56,628 bases of DNA from an uncultured Lentisphaerota bacterium (lineage in GTDB: Bacteria > Verrucomicrobiota > Lentisphaeria > Oligosphaerales > CAITYL01). Positions 17,973 through 25,672 of this stretch are shown here, in pieces. The position numbers were made by a program, and so were the translations under genes. Each line of letters opens with the position of its first letter. Position 1 is the first letter of the stretch. The DNA is taken from positions 1-56,628 of the forward strand of contig CAITSE010000162.1 of the NCBI GenBank assembly GCA_903894975.1, written 5' to 3'. Below the pieces are notes generated by a model. The model was not told the origin of the DNA. It searched no databases and saw only the letters and a list, made by a program, of their open reading frames with translations.

Positions 17973-18200
17973 GGGCATGCGCGTCAACGTAAGGACTTGA
18001 GCCTCTTTCGTACCGAGGCGCAGCATCTTTGGAGTGCCGGCGGCTTGACGCCGCTTTTTCCCGCCGGTGTAACCGGCCTTCTGTCTGATGTCTCCGATTT
18101 ATCTGGACGAGGGAGCCAATTACACGTGGGAGGGCGGCTCCGCCGTCGGGAAAAGCTGCGTCAAGCCGCAGGCACTCCAAAGCAGCGCGGGCGTTGCAGT
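17973..18200. repeat. GGGCATGCGCGTCAAC motif plus long inverted-repeat element
   Basis: The 22-nt motif GGGCATGCGCGTCAACGTAAGG (17973-17994) is followed by an element whose left arm (from tttggagtgccggcggcttg near 18028) pairs with a right arm ending gcactccaaag near 18183. A second copy of the same composite occurs at 44135. It resembles a non-autonomous mobile element. The remainder of 17861-18358 contains no gene I can support. Confidence 0.7.
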
Positions 18201-18286
18201 AAATATGCAATTTTGTTACAACGAAAGATTTCCACGGCATAATTCTCCAGCTCCCATTTCGGTCGGCGGCCGTTAACTTGCGCCCC

Positions 18287-18350
18287 AATCTGCGAAAATC
18301 TGCGTAATCTGCGGAGAAAGTTCTTTCGGGCGTTTTTATCCGCAGATTCC
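18287..18350. repeat. aatctgcg-phased repeat with inverted arm
   Basis: Three aatctgcg words at 9-10-nt spacing (18287-18313) are followed by the complement atccgcagatt (about 18339-18349). It ends 9 nt before the 3' end of the glycosidase gene on the opposite strand, so it is again next to a stop codon. Confidence 0.55.
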
Positions 18351-18358
18351 TGACTGGA

Positions 18359-19981
18359 TCAGGCGCCCGCGTCTGACCATGCCAGGTCGAGATAGAGTGT
18401 GGCGGTCCAGCCGTAGTCGAAGAAGGCCTGATGGTAGGGGCTGATTTCCGGCGCGCATTTTCCCTTGCGGAGGAGTTGGGGCGGATCCACTTCCTGGCGG
18501 TCGTCGTAGAACTCGAAGAACGTCCCGTGCTTCATGTACATCTTCTCCACTTCGTCCATGGTTTCCGCGGCCAGCGCCGCCGCTTCGGCGAGGAAGCCGT
18601 AGCGTTTCAGGCCGCGGATGATCAGCCAGTTCGTCGAGATCCAGACCGGCCCGCGCCACATGTCTTTCGAATACACGTCATGATGGCATTTGGCCACGCT
18701 CGGAACCCGGAACGGCGTCCCGAATGTGTCGGGGTTGGTCAGGTGCGCCACCAGTTTCGCCGCCTGCGCTTTTGACGGCGCGCCGCAGATCAGCGGCAGG
18801 AAGCCGGACACCGCATAAATCCCGGATAGGGCGCGGTCGCGGAGATTGTAGTCGAAATAGAAGCCCTGCTCCTCGGACCAGAGCCGTTCGTTGATCAGCC
18901 GGCAGAGTTTTTCGTGCCGACCCTGCCAGAGGGCGACATCGGAGTCATTGCCGCTGATCTTGGCGAAGCCCGCCATAATTTCGCATTCTTGGGCGAGATA
19001 GGCGTTGAAATCCGTCGCGTCCAGCCTGGTTGCGCAGTCGAAGCGTGAAGAATTGTCCAGACCGCTTTCGCCGCACCGGCAGTTCACGTCGCCTTCGACC
19101 ATCCATTCGCAGAGTCCGGCGCCGTCAGTATCGCGGTTGGCCAAGTCCCATTCCAGGTATTTTTTCAGTTTGGGATAAAGCTCCGCGATCAGTTCAGGGG
19201 AGGGCGCGGTTTCGTGCAGAAGCTGAACTCCGAGCGCGATGACCGGGGGCTGGGTGAGGTTGGAGGCCGAAGACGGATTCATCATGTGCGCGATCATGCC
19301 GTCCGGTTTCTGGGTGTCGAAGAGGGCGAGGATCGCCTGGCGCGCCAGGCCGATGTCGAGATGCCGCAGCCCGATGGCGTGGAACACGCTGTCCCAGAGC
19401 CACATCTGCCGGTGCGGCCAGCGGTCCGGGGTGGTCCAGTAATGCGGGATGACGCCTTCCGGGCTGTAGACTTGGGTCTTCATCTGCGAGAGCGCTTTGT
19501 AGAGCGTCTTACGCCGCGCCTCCGGAAGATTGAAGGGCAGGGGCATCCCGGCGATCCAGGCCGCCCGGGCCTTTAGAATCGGATCAAGATCCTGCGTGAT
19601 CAGGGATGGCGTGAAAAAGGTCTTGGTCCCGACCAGGGTTTTGTTTCCGTTCCGGAGGCTGGCGAGCTTGTCGTCCTCCAGCTCCACGCGGCAATCGCCT
19701 TCGAGGAGCAGGTGGTGGGCATCGAGGAATGCTCCTTTCACCGCGTCGGAGCCGAAGCGGAAAAAATCACCCCCGAGCAGGATTTCGGCCGGGGCGGGAA
19801 CGGGAATGGGGAACGTGATTTTCCCGGCGCCGGGGAGCTTGATGTCAAACCCGCACGCAGAGAATGAGGTTCGGAGAACCAGGCCGTTCTGATAGTTGGT
19901 CTTACCGTCGCAGCCGGAAAAGGCCAGGAGCTGCCCGCCGCCCCAGACATTCAAAACCCCGTTCAAGTTCACCGGACTCAT
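18359..19981 (-). CDS. GH63/MGH-like (alpha/alpha)6-barrel glycoside hydrolase
   Basis: A 540-aa cytoplasmic glycosidase of the trehalase/YgjK/mannosylglycerate-hydrolase-like clan. Start 19981 (MSPVNLNG) is chosen because AAGGAGAAAGAG precedes it; upstream in-frame sequence is repeat-like. The N-terminal beta-sandwich covers about residues 1-165. The barrel carries WLWDSVFHA with the preceding RWPHRQ (about 200-212), EWMVEGDVNCRCGESGLDNSSRFD-like substrate-site residues (quoted in part: GESGLDNSSRFD) and WRGPVWISTNW near 460-470. The acids in these motifs are the likely catalytic pair. It probably cleaves an alpha-glucoside or alpha-mannoside such as an osmolyte. There is no signal peptide, and no sugar transporter nearby to fix the substrate. 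Confidence 0.75.
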   Translation of the reverse strand: MSPVNLNGVLNVWGGGQLLAFSGCDGKTNYQNGLVLRTSFSACGFDIKLPGAGKITFPIPVPAPAEILLGGDFFRFGSDAVKGAFLDAHHLLLEGDCRVELEDDKLASLRNGNKTLVGTKTFFTPSLITQDLDPILKARAAWIAGMPLPFNLPEARRKTLYKALSQMKTQVYSPEGVIPHYWTTPDRWPHRQMWLWDSVFHAIGLRHLDIGLARQAILALFDTQKPDGMIAHMMNPSSASNLTQPPVIALGVQLLHETAPSPELIAELYPKLKKYLEWDLANRDTDGAGLCEWMVEGDVNCRCGESGLDNSSRFDCATRLDATDFNAYLAQECEIMAGFAKISGNDSDVALWQGRHEKLCRLINERLWSEEQGFYFDYNLRDRALSGIYAVSGFLPLICGAPSKAQAAKLVAHLTNPDTFGTPFRVPSVAKCHHDVYSKDMWRGPVWISTNWLIIRGLKRYGFLAEAAALAAETMDEVEKMYMKHGTFFEFYDDRQEVDPPQLLRKGKCAPEISPYHQAFFDYGWTATLYLDLAWSDAGA

Positions 19982-20121
19982 CGTCTCTTTCTCCTTGCAA
20001 CTGCAACGCGCGAAGGGTAAAACGTACCATCTGGAAATCCGGGCGGCAACCGTTTTGGAAAGGAGAGTGGGGGTTCTGTTGGGGACGAGATCTGCCTGCC
20101 CCCCCCTTGTGATCTTGGTGT

Positions 20122-20160
20122 TTTTTTGCGGCAAAAAACACGCCGAGCAGGGGCTCGGCG
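20122..20160. repeat. Two abutting perfect palindromes
   Basis: ttttttgcggcaaaaaa (20122-20138) is followed at once by cgccgagcaggggctcggcg (20141-20160). The second belongs to a GCCGAG...CTCGGC hairpin family with members at 33385, about 37566 and 50420. They lie in the gap between the divergent glycosidase and STAS genes and could be transcribed leader structures. Confidence 0.6.
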
Positions 20161-20259
20161 TTCCCAGGGGGGCCGGCCGGTTGCAAGGATGCGACCGGCG
20201 CGGTACAGTCACGGTGCTTGGCAGGATGGTGTAACGCGCGGAAGGAAAAGGCAAATTTT

Positions 20260-21267
20260 ATGACGAACGCTCAGGAAAATGAAGACGGCTTTCAGATTAT
20301 CCGGATCGAGGGGCGTCTAGATGCCGCGACCAGCCGGGAATTCGATGCGGCGATGGCCACCCTCATGCGGGAGGGCGGGCTGCGCGTGGCGCTGGATGTG
20401 AGCGAGCTTACCTATGTCAGCAGCGCCGGGTTGCGCAGTCTGCTCATGCTGGCCAAAAAGATGAAGGACGCCGCCGGCCTGGTGGCGCTGTTCAAACCGC
20501 AACCGCAGGTGAGCCAACTGCTGAAAATGGCCGGCTTTGACCGGGTCATGCCGATGTTCCATGAAGAAAGCATTCTCCGCGGTTTCCTGCGCATGAAAAG
20601 CACGGGGGGGCTGACCGGAGACCAGGTTTCCCAGATTTTCACCCATCCACTGAGCGTGGCGGAGGAGTTTTTTCTGCTGGCGCTGGATGACGCGACCGGG
20701 CAGCTCCGGCCGTTGCCGCCCGGCGTTATGGAGCGCGCCATGGCCGGCGCCCTGCTGATGGAACTGGCGTTCCTGAACCGACTGGAAGTCGATCTCAAGG
20801 AATTGCGGGTGACCAACCGCAACCCCATCGGCGATCCGGTGCTGGACGACGTGCTGGAGGACATGGCGACTTCCTCCGGGACGCATTCCCCGGCGTATTG
20901 GCTGGAGCGGGTCGGCGCTCAGGGCGCCGCGCTGGTGGAGCGGGTGCGGGAGCGTCTGGTACACAAGCGCATCCTGAAGGAGGAAAACCGGCGGATGCTG
21001 TGGGTGTTCTCGGTCCGCCGCTACCCGGTCATGAAAGACCGCCGGGAAGTCAAGGAGGTCAAGGCCCGCCTGCACGCCTTGGTGTGTGGCGGCGACATTC
21101 CCGATCCGCTGGACGTCCTGATCCTGAACCTGGCTTCGATCTGCAAGCTGCTGGACGTGATTTTCATCCCGGAGGAGCTGCCGAAAGTCGGGAAACGGAT
21201 CGGCGAACTGGTGCGCCTCGACCTGATCGGGCAGGAATTGGCGGCGAGCCTCGTGGGCAAGCCGTAG
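20260..21267 (+). CDS. STAS domain fused to a GPP34 (GOLPH3/Vps74-like) domain
   Basis: A 335-aa protein starting at 20260 with GGAAAAGG upstream. Residues 10-108 are a STAS domain of the anti-sigma-factor-antagonist type. The phosphorylatable serine lies in YVSSAGL (52-58) and is followed by the usual helix (LRSLLMLAKKM). Residues 131-330 match the GPP34 fold: LSVAEEFFLLALDD at the start, LAGALLMELAFLNRLEVD-like helix, a beta-hairpin, and the closing WVFSVRRYPVMKDR...EVKARLHALV. In eukaryotes GPP34 binds phosphatidylinositol 4-phosphate at Golgi membranes; bacterial versions are of unknown role. Joining to STAS suggests membrane-lipid sensing or binding controlled by serine phosphorylation (inference). 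No anti-sigma kinase is adjacent. Confidence 0.85.
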   Translation: MTNAQENEDGFQIIRIEGRLDAATSREFDAAMATLMREGGLRVALDVSELTYVSSAGLRSLLMLAKKMKDAAGLVALFKPQPQVSQLLKMAGFDRVMPMFHEESILRGFLRMKSTGGLTGDQVSQIFTHPLSVAEEFFLLALDDATGQLRPLPPGVMERAMAGALLMELAFLNRLEVDLKELRVTNRNPIGDPVLDDVLEDMATSSGTHSPAYWLERVGAQGAALVERVRERLVHKRILKEENRRMLWVFSVRRYPVMKDRREVKEVKARLHALVCGGDIPDPLDVLILNLASICKLLDVIFIPEELPKVGKRIGELVRLDLIGQELAASLVGKP

Positions 21268-21280
21268 ACGGTTTTTAACC

Positions 21281-21350
21281 GCTGACGAACGCTAACGGGC
21301 CGCTAAAGAAGGTAAATAAAGTTCGGATCCATTAGCGGGCGTTAAACGCC
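21281..21350. repeat. gctaacgg-type 9-nt array with inverted arm
   Basis: gctgacgaa, cgctaacgg and gccgctaaag pair with ttagcgggcgttaaacgc at 21332-21349. It begins 13 nt after the STAS-GPP34 stop codon. Confidence 0.55.
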
Positions 21351-21404
21351 TGGTGTAGTGTCCGTTAACTAACTGCACACATTCTCCGGTCCGCCTTTTC
21401 CACG

Positions 21405-21720
21405 CCAGGATGTTCCATCCCGGAGGGATGCCAGCCGGTAGCCGGTGGTTGAGCGAGGCCCGGCGAGCGACACCACCGGTTTGGGCGTCCCTCCGGCGAA
21501 TGCACCCCGAAGGGGTGCCAGCCAGCCCCATGACGCCCGCTCACGCCATCACGACCATGCCCCCGAGGTCGCTGGCACCCCTGCCGGGGTGCTGACATTC
21601 TCCGTCCCATGACCCCGGTGGTGTCGCTGCGCTCAACCACCGGCTACAGGCTGTGACACCTCCGGCGTCCTCCACCACCGAATACCGGCGGTGACACCTC
21701 CGGTGTCCATCCCCCAGGAG
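21405..21720. repeat. ggatgccagccggtagc... dispersed repeat, copy 1
   Basis: It contains a block from catcccggagggatgccagc to ggtggttgagcgaggcccgg and the complementary block cgctcaaccaccggctacagg near 21630-21652, so it is a long inverted repeat with internal 'gaaggggtgccagc' palindromes. A homologous copy is at 33575-33765. It fills most of the 670-nt gap between convergent genes; no ORF here is convincing. Confidence 0.7.
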
Positions 21721-21822
21721 CATAAATGGAGAATCACCCTCTTTCACCCGTCCCTTTGCGTCTCTCGGTTTGGCGGGAAAAAGCGGATACGAGCCGGAGG
21801 TCGTTCATTTTTATTTAGGAGG

Positions 21823-21872
21823 AATCATTTGATTGTCAAATGATTACACCAAAGTCCACACGTGTGGACTTT
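21823..21872. terminator. Perfect dyads: probable bidirectional terminator
   Basis: aatcatttga-ttg-tcaaatgatt (21823-21845) is followed by the perfect 22-nt palindrome AAAGTCC-ACACGTGT-GGACTTT (21851-21872) and a T-run. It lies between the convergent STAS-GPP34 and DUF2585 genes. A relative with a different but still palindromic core occurs at 50345. Confidence 0.65.
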
Positions 21873-21937
21873 TCCGTTTCAGCCCCCGGGCGTTCCCGTT
21901 TTCCACAACCAGCCCGGCACCCGCGCCGGAAAACTTC

Positions 21938-22528
21938 CTACTCCGCCGGCCGGCCGGCGAACTGCCATTGTTTGACGGCCTCGATGGGGTGGATGAGCAT
22001 GACGATGTTGAGGGTCAGGTTGTCGCGCACCCAGAGGAGCGTGCCGACTTCCATGAGGACAATGGCGGCAACCGTGGCCCAGAACCGCGCGCGCCAGGCG
22101 ACGCAGAATCCAATGGCCACCATCACAATGTCGCTCAGGGAATTGAGGACGCTGTCGCCGACATATCCGAGGGCAATGGTCGCCTCCCGGTAGCGGTTGA
22201 TGATGAGCGGCGAGTTTTCCAGGAGTTCCCAGCCGGCTTCCAGAAACAGGGCGCCGACGAAGCGCCAGCGCATCGGCAGCTTCCGCGCCGCCAGCCACAG
22301 GAACGCGTAAAAAAGCATGCCGTGAACGATGTGCGAGAATGAATATGGATCGGCAACCCGCTGGGATTGTTCGCGGCTCCAGATGTTTCCCTCCCACCAG
22401 CCGAACCTGCCGTCCGGTCCCAGCAGCAACCGCCCCATTCCTGATTCGACCGCCCCCGTGACGACAAAGATCGCCACACAGGCCAGGATGACCCACCGGT
22501 ACTGTTTAATCCGTGCAAGCATGATCAT
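21938..22528 (-). CDS. DUF2585 (UPF0314) membrane protein
   Basis: A 196-aa integral membrane protein with about five hydrophobic segments (YRWVILACVAIFVVTG near residue 10; HGMLFYAFLWLA; LSDIVMVAIGFCVAW; FWATVAAIVLMEV). The family signature ENSPLIINRYREATIALGYV, followed by GDSVLNSLSD, is intact. The function of the family is unknown. It begins 9 nt after ybeY and is the last gene of the long minus-strand run, so it is probably co-transcribed with ybeY and pgpH. The C-terminus is short and cytoplasmic or periplasmic. Confidence 0.85.
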   Translation of the reverse strand: MIMLARIKQYRWVILACVAIFVVTGAVESGMGRLLLGPDGRFGWWEGNIWSREQSQRVADPYSFSHIVHGMLFYAFLWLAARKLPMRWRFVGALFLEAGWELLENSPLIINRYREATIALGYVGDSVLNSLSDIVMVAIGFCVAWRARFWATVAAIVLMEVGTLLWVRDNLTLNIVMLIHPIEAVKQWQFAGRPAE

Positions 22529-22537
22529 CTTGGGTCT

Positions 22538-23161
22538 TCAGGCCAGGCGGAAGAATCCCGCGGCGGCGAGATTTTCGGCGCGGAGGGCGGCGAGGATCTG
22601 GGCCTCGCGGCGGCGCATGCGGCGCTTGGCCCGCGGGTTCAGGTCGTCTTCGCCGGCCAGGTGCAGCATGCCGTGGACGAGGTAGAGCAGCAGCTCGTCT
22701 TCCGGCGTGGTCCCGTAGCGGCGGCAGGCCTTGGCGGCGACGGCCGGGCAGACGATGAGGACGCCGGCCAGGGCGGGCTCCGCCGGGTCCGGAAATTTGA
22801 AATTTGGAATTTGAAATTTGTCCTCCGCCTCCCCCTCCGGCCCGCAACCCGCAACCCGCAACCCGCAACCCGCCTTCCCCCCGGTTTCCCATTGCGGCGG
22901 CGTCCGCGCCGCCGCAGTGTAATCAAACGCCAGGACGTCGGTGGCGCCGGCGTGGTTCAGGAACGCGCGGTTCCAGCCGGCCATGCGGCGGGGGCCGGCG
23001 AATTCGACCTGGAGTTCCCAGCCGCCGGTTGGTTCGGAGTGGGCAAGCAGGGACGGCCAGCCGGCCAGGGAGGCCAGGCGCCGGAGCAGGTCACGCAGGC
23101 GTTTCCGGCCGGGCAGGGTCAACCGCCGGCTCGACTTGGTCAGGGTCACGCGGAGTGGCAT
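22538..23161 (-). CDS. ybeY: Endoribonuclease YbeY with repeat-encoded insertion
   Basis: A metal-dependent RNase involved in 16S rRNA 3'-end maturation and ribosome quality control. Of 207 aa, the family core is clear: LNHAGATDVLAFDY (69-81) and metal site HGMLHLAGEDD (163-173). His163 and His167 are present, but the third ligand position is Asp173 instead of His. Residues 92-126 (GKAGCGLRVAGCG and DKFQIPNFKF) are not part of the family; they are encoded by two heptamer arrays and make this protein longer than the usual 150-170 aa. The start overlaps the pgpH 3' end by 71 nt, the arrangement commonly seen for pgpH-ybeY, so translation is probably coupled. Confidence 0.85.
   Translation of the reverse strand: MPLRVTLTKSSRRLTLPGRKRLRDLLRRLASLAGWPSLLAHSEPTGGWELQVEFAGPRRMAGWNRAFLNHAGATDVLAFDYTAAARTPPQWETGGKAGCGLRVAGCGPEGEAEDKFQIPNFKFPDPAEPALAGVLIVCPAVAAKACRRYGTTPEDELLLYLVHGMLHLAGEDDLNPRAKRRMRRREAQILAALRAENLAAAGFFRLA
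22784..22888. repeat. Heptamer arrays inserted in ybeY
   Basis: On the plus strand four words of the gaaattt type (22792-22819) are followed, after a C-rich spacer, by four gcaaccc words (22844-22871). Both are in perfect 7-nt register. The whole block is open in the ybeY frame and corresponds to residues 92-126, with no family counterpart that I recognise. Confidence 0.8.
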
Positions 23162-25493
23162 GGGCGGCCGCCTCCTTCTCTTCGTCGGATTTGGGGTACT
23201 GGATGCGGCTGTGATGCATGGTGGTGAGGGTGCGGACCAGGCTTTCGCGGACGGTGGCGAGTTCGCGGAGGGTGAGGTCGGCGTCATCGAGCTGCCCGCC
23301 CACGACCTTGCCGCGAATGATGCCGGCGACCTGGGAGCGGATCTTCTGCGGGGTCGGCTTGACCAGGGAGCGGACGGCGGCCTCGCAGGAATCGGCCAGG
23401 CTGACGATGGCGACTTCCCGGCGGGCGGGGAGGGGGCCGGGATAGCGGTAGTCATGTTCGCCGATCTCGGGATCCTCGGCGTCGCGGTCCTGGCGGGCGC
23501 GGTTGTAGAAGTAGCTGACCAGGCTGGTGCCATGGTGCTGGGCGATGGCCTCGCGGATGGGGCGCTTGAGCTTGTAGCGCAGGGCCAGTTCAAGGCCGCT
23601 TTTGACGTGGTTGAGGATGACGATGCTGCTGAGGCGCGGGCGCAGATCTTCATGGGGATTGGCACCCATGGCGTTTTCGGTGAAATACTCGGGATTGCTG
23701 AGCTTGCCGATGTCGTGGAAATAGGCGCAGACCCGGGCCAGGAGCGGGTTGGCTTCGATGGCGGCGGCCGCGTTTTCGGAAAGGGTGGCGACCATGAGCG
23801 AATGATGGTAGGTGCCGGGCGCCTCCATTTGCAGCCGGCGCAGGAGCGGATGGTTGAGGTCGCTGATTTCGATCAGGTACAGGTCGGTGGTGATGCCGAA
23901 GAGGTATTCGAAGACCGGGCTGGCAAAGGCGGCGAGCACGGCCGTGGCGACACTGGTGGCCAGGCCGACCAGGATCATGGGTCCGTAGTATTCGAAGGGA
24001 GTGCTCTGATGGAAGAGGAACATTCCGGCGGTGATGGTGAGCATCACGGCGGTGCCGATGCCGGTCCAGAGGATCTGGTAGCGTCGGCGGGCGCGGCGCA
24101 TGAGCAGGGCCGCGGCAAAAGAGGCGAGGGTGCCGGCGATTGGCAGGACCAGGGTTTCGTCGAACTGGAAGGCGGCGGCCAGGGAACCGAGGCCGCCGAC
24201 CAGGGCGGCCACGCGCAACCCCACCAGGTGTGAAAGCAGCATGGCCCCGAAAGTCAGGGGTAGGACCACCGGCAGCAGCAGGGCGACGCCGCCGGCCTGC
24301 TGGAGGAACAGGTTTCCGCCGACCCGGGTCAGCAGGATCTGCAGGATGAGTCCCGCGGCGATGGCGGTCAGGGCGCCGCCCTGCCGGGTGATTTCGGGAT
24401 GGACGGCGTGCAGCAGGTAGCTGGCGGCCAGGAGGGAAAGAAGGAACAGGGCGGCAAACACGGCCGGTTCGCGTAACTGCAAGGCCAGGTCCATGGGGCG
24501 CCCGGCCAGCAGTTCCTGATACTTGTCGATGCGCACCAGATCTTCGGCGGAGATACGTTCGCCGCGTTTGAGCAGGGCGGCGCCGGCGAGCACCGCGGTC
24601 TTGGCTTCGGGAACCAAGTTGGCGGCCTGATGCTGAGCCTGTTCTGTGGCCGTGCGGTCCAGGATCAGGTTGGGCCGGATCAGGCCGGTGAGCATTTCCT
24701 CCAGGGCGGTCTGGGTGCCGACGCCCTGGTCGGGGTACATGGCGCAGAACTCCGCCGCCACGGCGGCCGCCACCCGGCCGGAAGTCGGCAGTTCCCCGAA
24801 CGGAACCAGGCGTCGCCGGTACAATTCATCGCGGACATAGACCGAGGCGTGCCCCGAGGCGGCGCCGCCAAAATGGTTGGCCAGATCCTCGGGGGCGATC
24901 ACGCCTTTTTGGGCCGCGCTTGCCACCAACCGTTCCAGATACGGCCAGCGGCCGGGAAGTAGCGCCAAATATTCGAGGGCGCCGCGGCGGCGGGCATCCA
25001 GCGTGTTGCGGAATTCCTCCAGGGCGGGATCTGCCGGAGCTTCTGTCTCCATCCCGGGTGTGACCGCAGGAGCCGGGCGGTCGCCGCCGGCGTTCGCGGC
25101 CGCGGCGAGCAGGTCGCGGATCAGCAGGAGCCGGGTCATGGTCCGTTCCAGTTCGGCGGCGCGGATTTCAAACACCGGCGGAACTTTCCGGGACGCGGTT
25201 TCGCGCAGGCGCGTAGTCTTCTCGCTGTCCTCGTACTCGAACGGTTGTTCGGCGTAGAGGAAGCGGTCGGCGACCTGGCCGGCCACATATTTGGTGACCG
25301 GATGAAGGGGTTTGAGCAGGAAACTGGCCGCGGCAACGCCCCAGACCAGCAGGAGCAGGGTGAGGCGGAGCAGTATGAGGCGCCACCCTGACCGGATCGC
25401 CGCGGCGGCAGGATGGGGCGGCGTCGCCGTCCGGCGGCGCCGGGCGGAGCGTTCACGGCGCCAGCGCCGGAGCTTGGAAAGCAAACTATTCAT
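23091..25493 (-). CDS. pgpH: PgpH-type cyclic-di-AMP phosphodiesterase (7TMR-HD)
   Basis: An 800-aa membrane enzyme that hydrolyses c-di-AMP to pApA. One N-terminal membrane segment (about 30-50) is followed by a large extracytoplasmic 7TMR-HDED-type region (about 55-330), seven membrane helices (about 335-530) and a cytoplasmic HD domain. The HD motifs are intact: HHS at 563-565, HDIGK starting His593-Asp594, NHVKSG, and AIAQHHG. GGAGG is spaced well for the ATG. It sits between fabF and ybeY, linking second-messenger turnover to envelope growth genes. The basic N-terminus (many Arg) is typical. Confidence 0.9.
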   Translation of the reverse strand: MNSLLSKLRRWRRERSARRRRTATPPHPAAAAIRSGWRLILLRLTLLLLVWGVAAASFLLKPLHPVTKYVAGQVADRFLYAEQPFEYEDSEKTTRLRETASRKVPPVFEIRAAELERTMTRLLLIRDLLAAAANAGGDRPAPAVTPGMETEAPADPALEEFRNTLDARRRGALEYLALLPGRWPYLERLVASAAQKGVIAPEDLANHFGGAASGHASVYVRDELYRRRLVPFGELPTSGRVAAAVAAEFCAMYPDQGVGTQTALEEMLTGLIRPNLILDRTATEQAQHQAANLVPEAKTAVLAGAALLKRGERISAEDLVRIDKYQELLAGRPMDLALQLREPAVFAALFLLSLLAASYLLHAVHPEITRQGGALTAIAAGLILQILLTRVGGNLFLQQAGGVALLLPVVLPLTFGAMLLSHLVGLRVAALVGGLGSLAAAFQFDETLVLPIAGTLASFAAALLMRRARRRYQILWTGIGTAVMLTITAGMFLFHQSTPFEYYGPMILVGLATSVATAVLAAFASPVFEYLFGITTDLYLIEISDLNHPLLRRLQMEAPGTYHHSLMVATLSENAAAAIEANPLLARVCAYFHDIGKLSNPEYFTENAMGANPHEDLRPRLSSIVILNHVKSGLELALRYKLKRPIREAIAQHHGTSLVSYFYNRARQDRDAEDPEIGEHDYRYPGPLPARREVAIVSLADSCEAAVRSLVKPTPQKIRSQVAGIIRGKVVGGQLDDADLTLRELATVRESLVRTLTTMHHSRIQYPKSDEEKEAAAHATPRDPDQVEPAVDPARPETPA

Positions 25494-25604
25494 ACCCGCC
25501 TCCGGCAGCCGACGGCACCGGGAAGGGAGAGCCCGGCTTTAGAGCCTTCTGAGCTAAAAGCGTTGTTTTCCGGTCGTGATTTACACGTGAACAAACACAA
25601 ACAG

Positions 25605-25670
25605 TAGCCCGGGCAAGCCGGCCGCAATGATGCATAGCACCACACGCTTGGCTCCGGCTTGGCCGGGCTA
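25605..25670. terminator. Strong hairpin between fabF and pgpH
   Basis: tagcccgggcaagccgg (25605-25621) pairs with ccggcttggccgggcta (25654-25670) with one mismatch. On the minus strand it starts 2 nt after the fabF stop codon and is followed by a T-rich stretch (tgtttgtgtttgttc), so it could attenuate transcription into pgpH. It may also be a dispersed repeat. Confidence 0.6.
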
Positions 25671-25672
25671 GT

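Noticed and set aside
17850..18288. Open frames of 120-150 codons on both strands after sppA
   Set aside because: They run through the ggtctgt array and the long inverted repeat and change character at the repeat borders, so they are unlikely to be genes.
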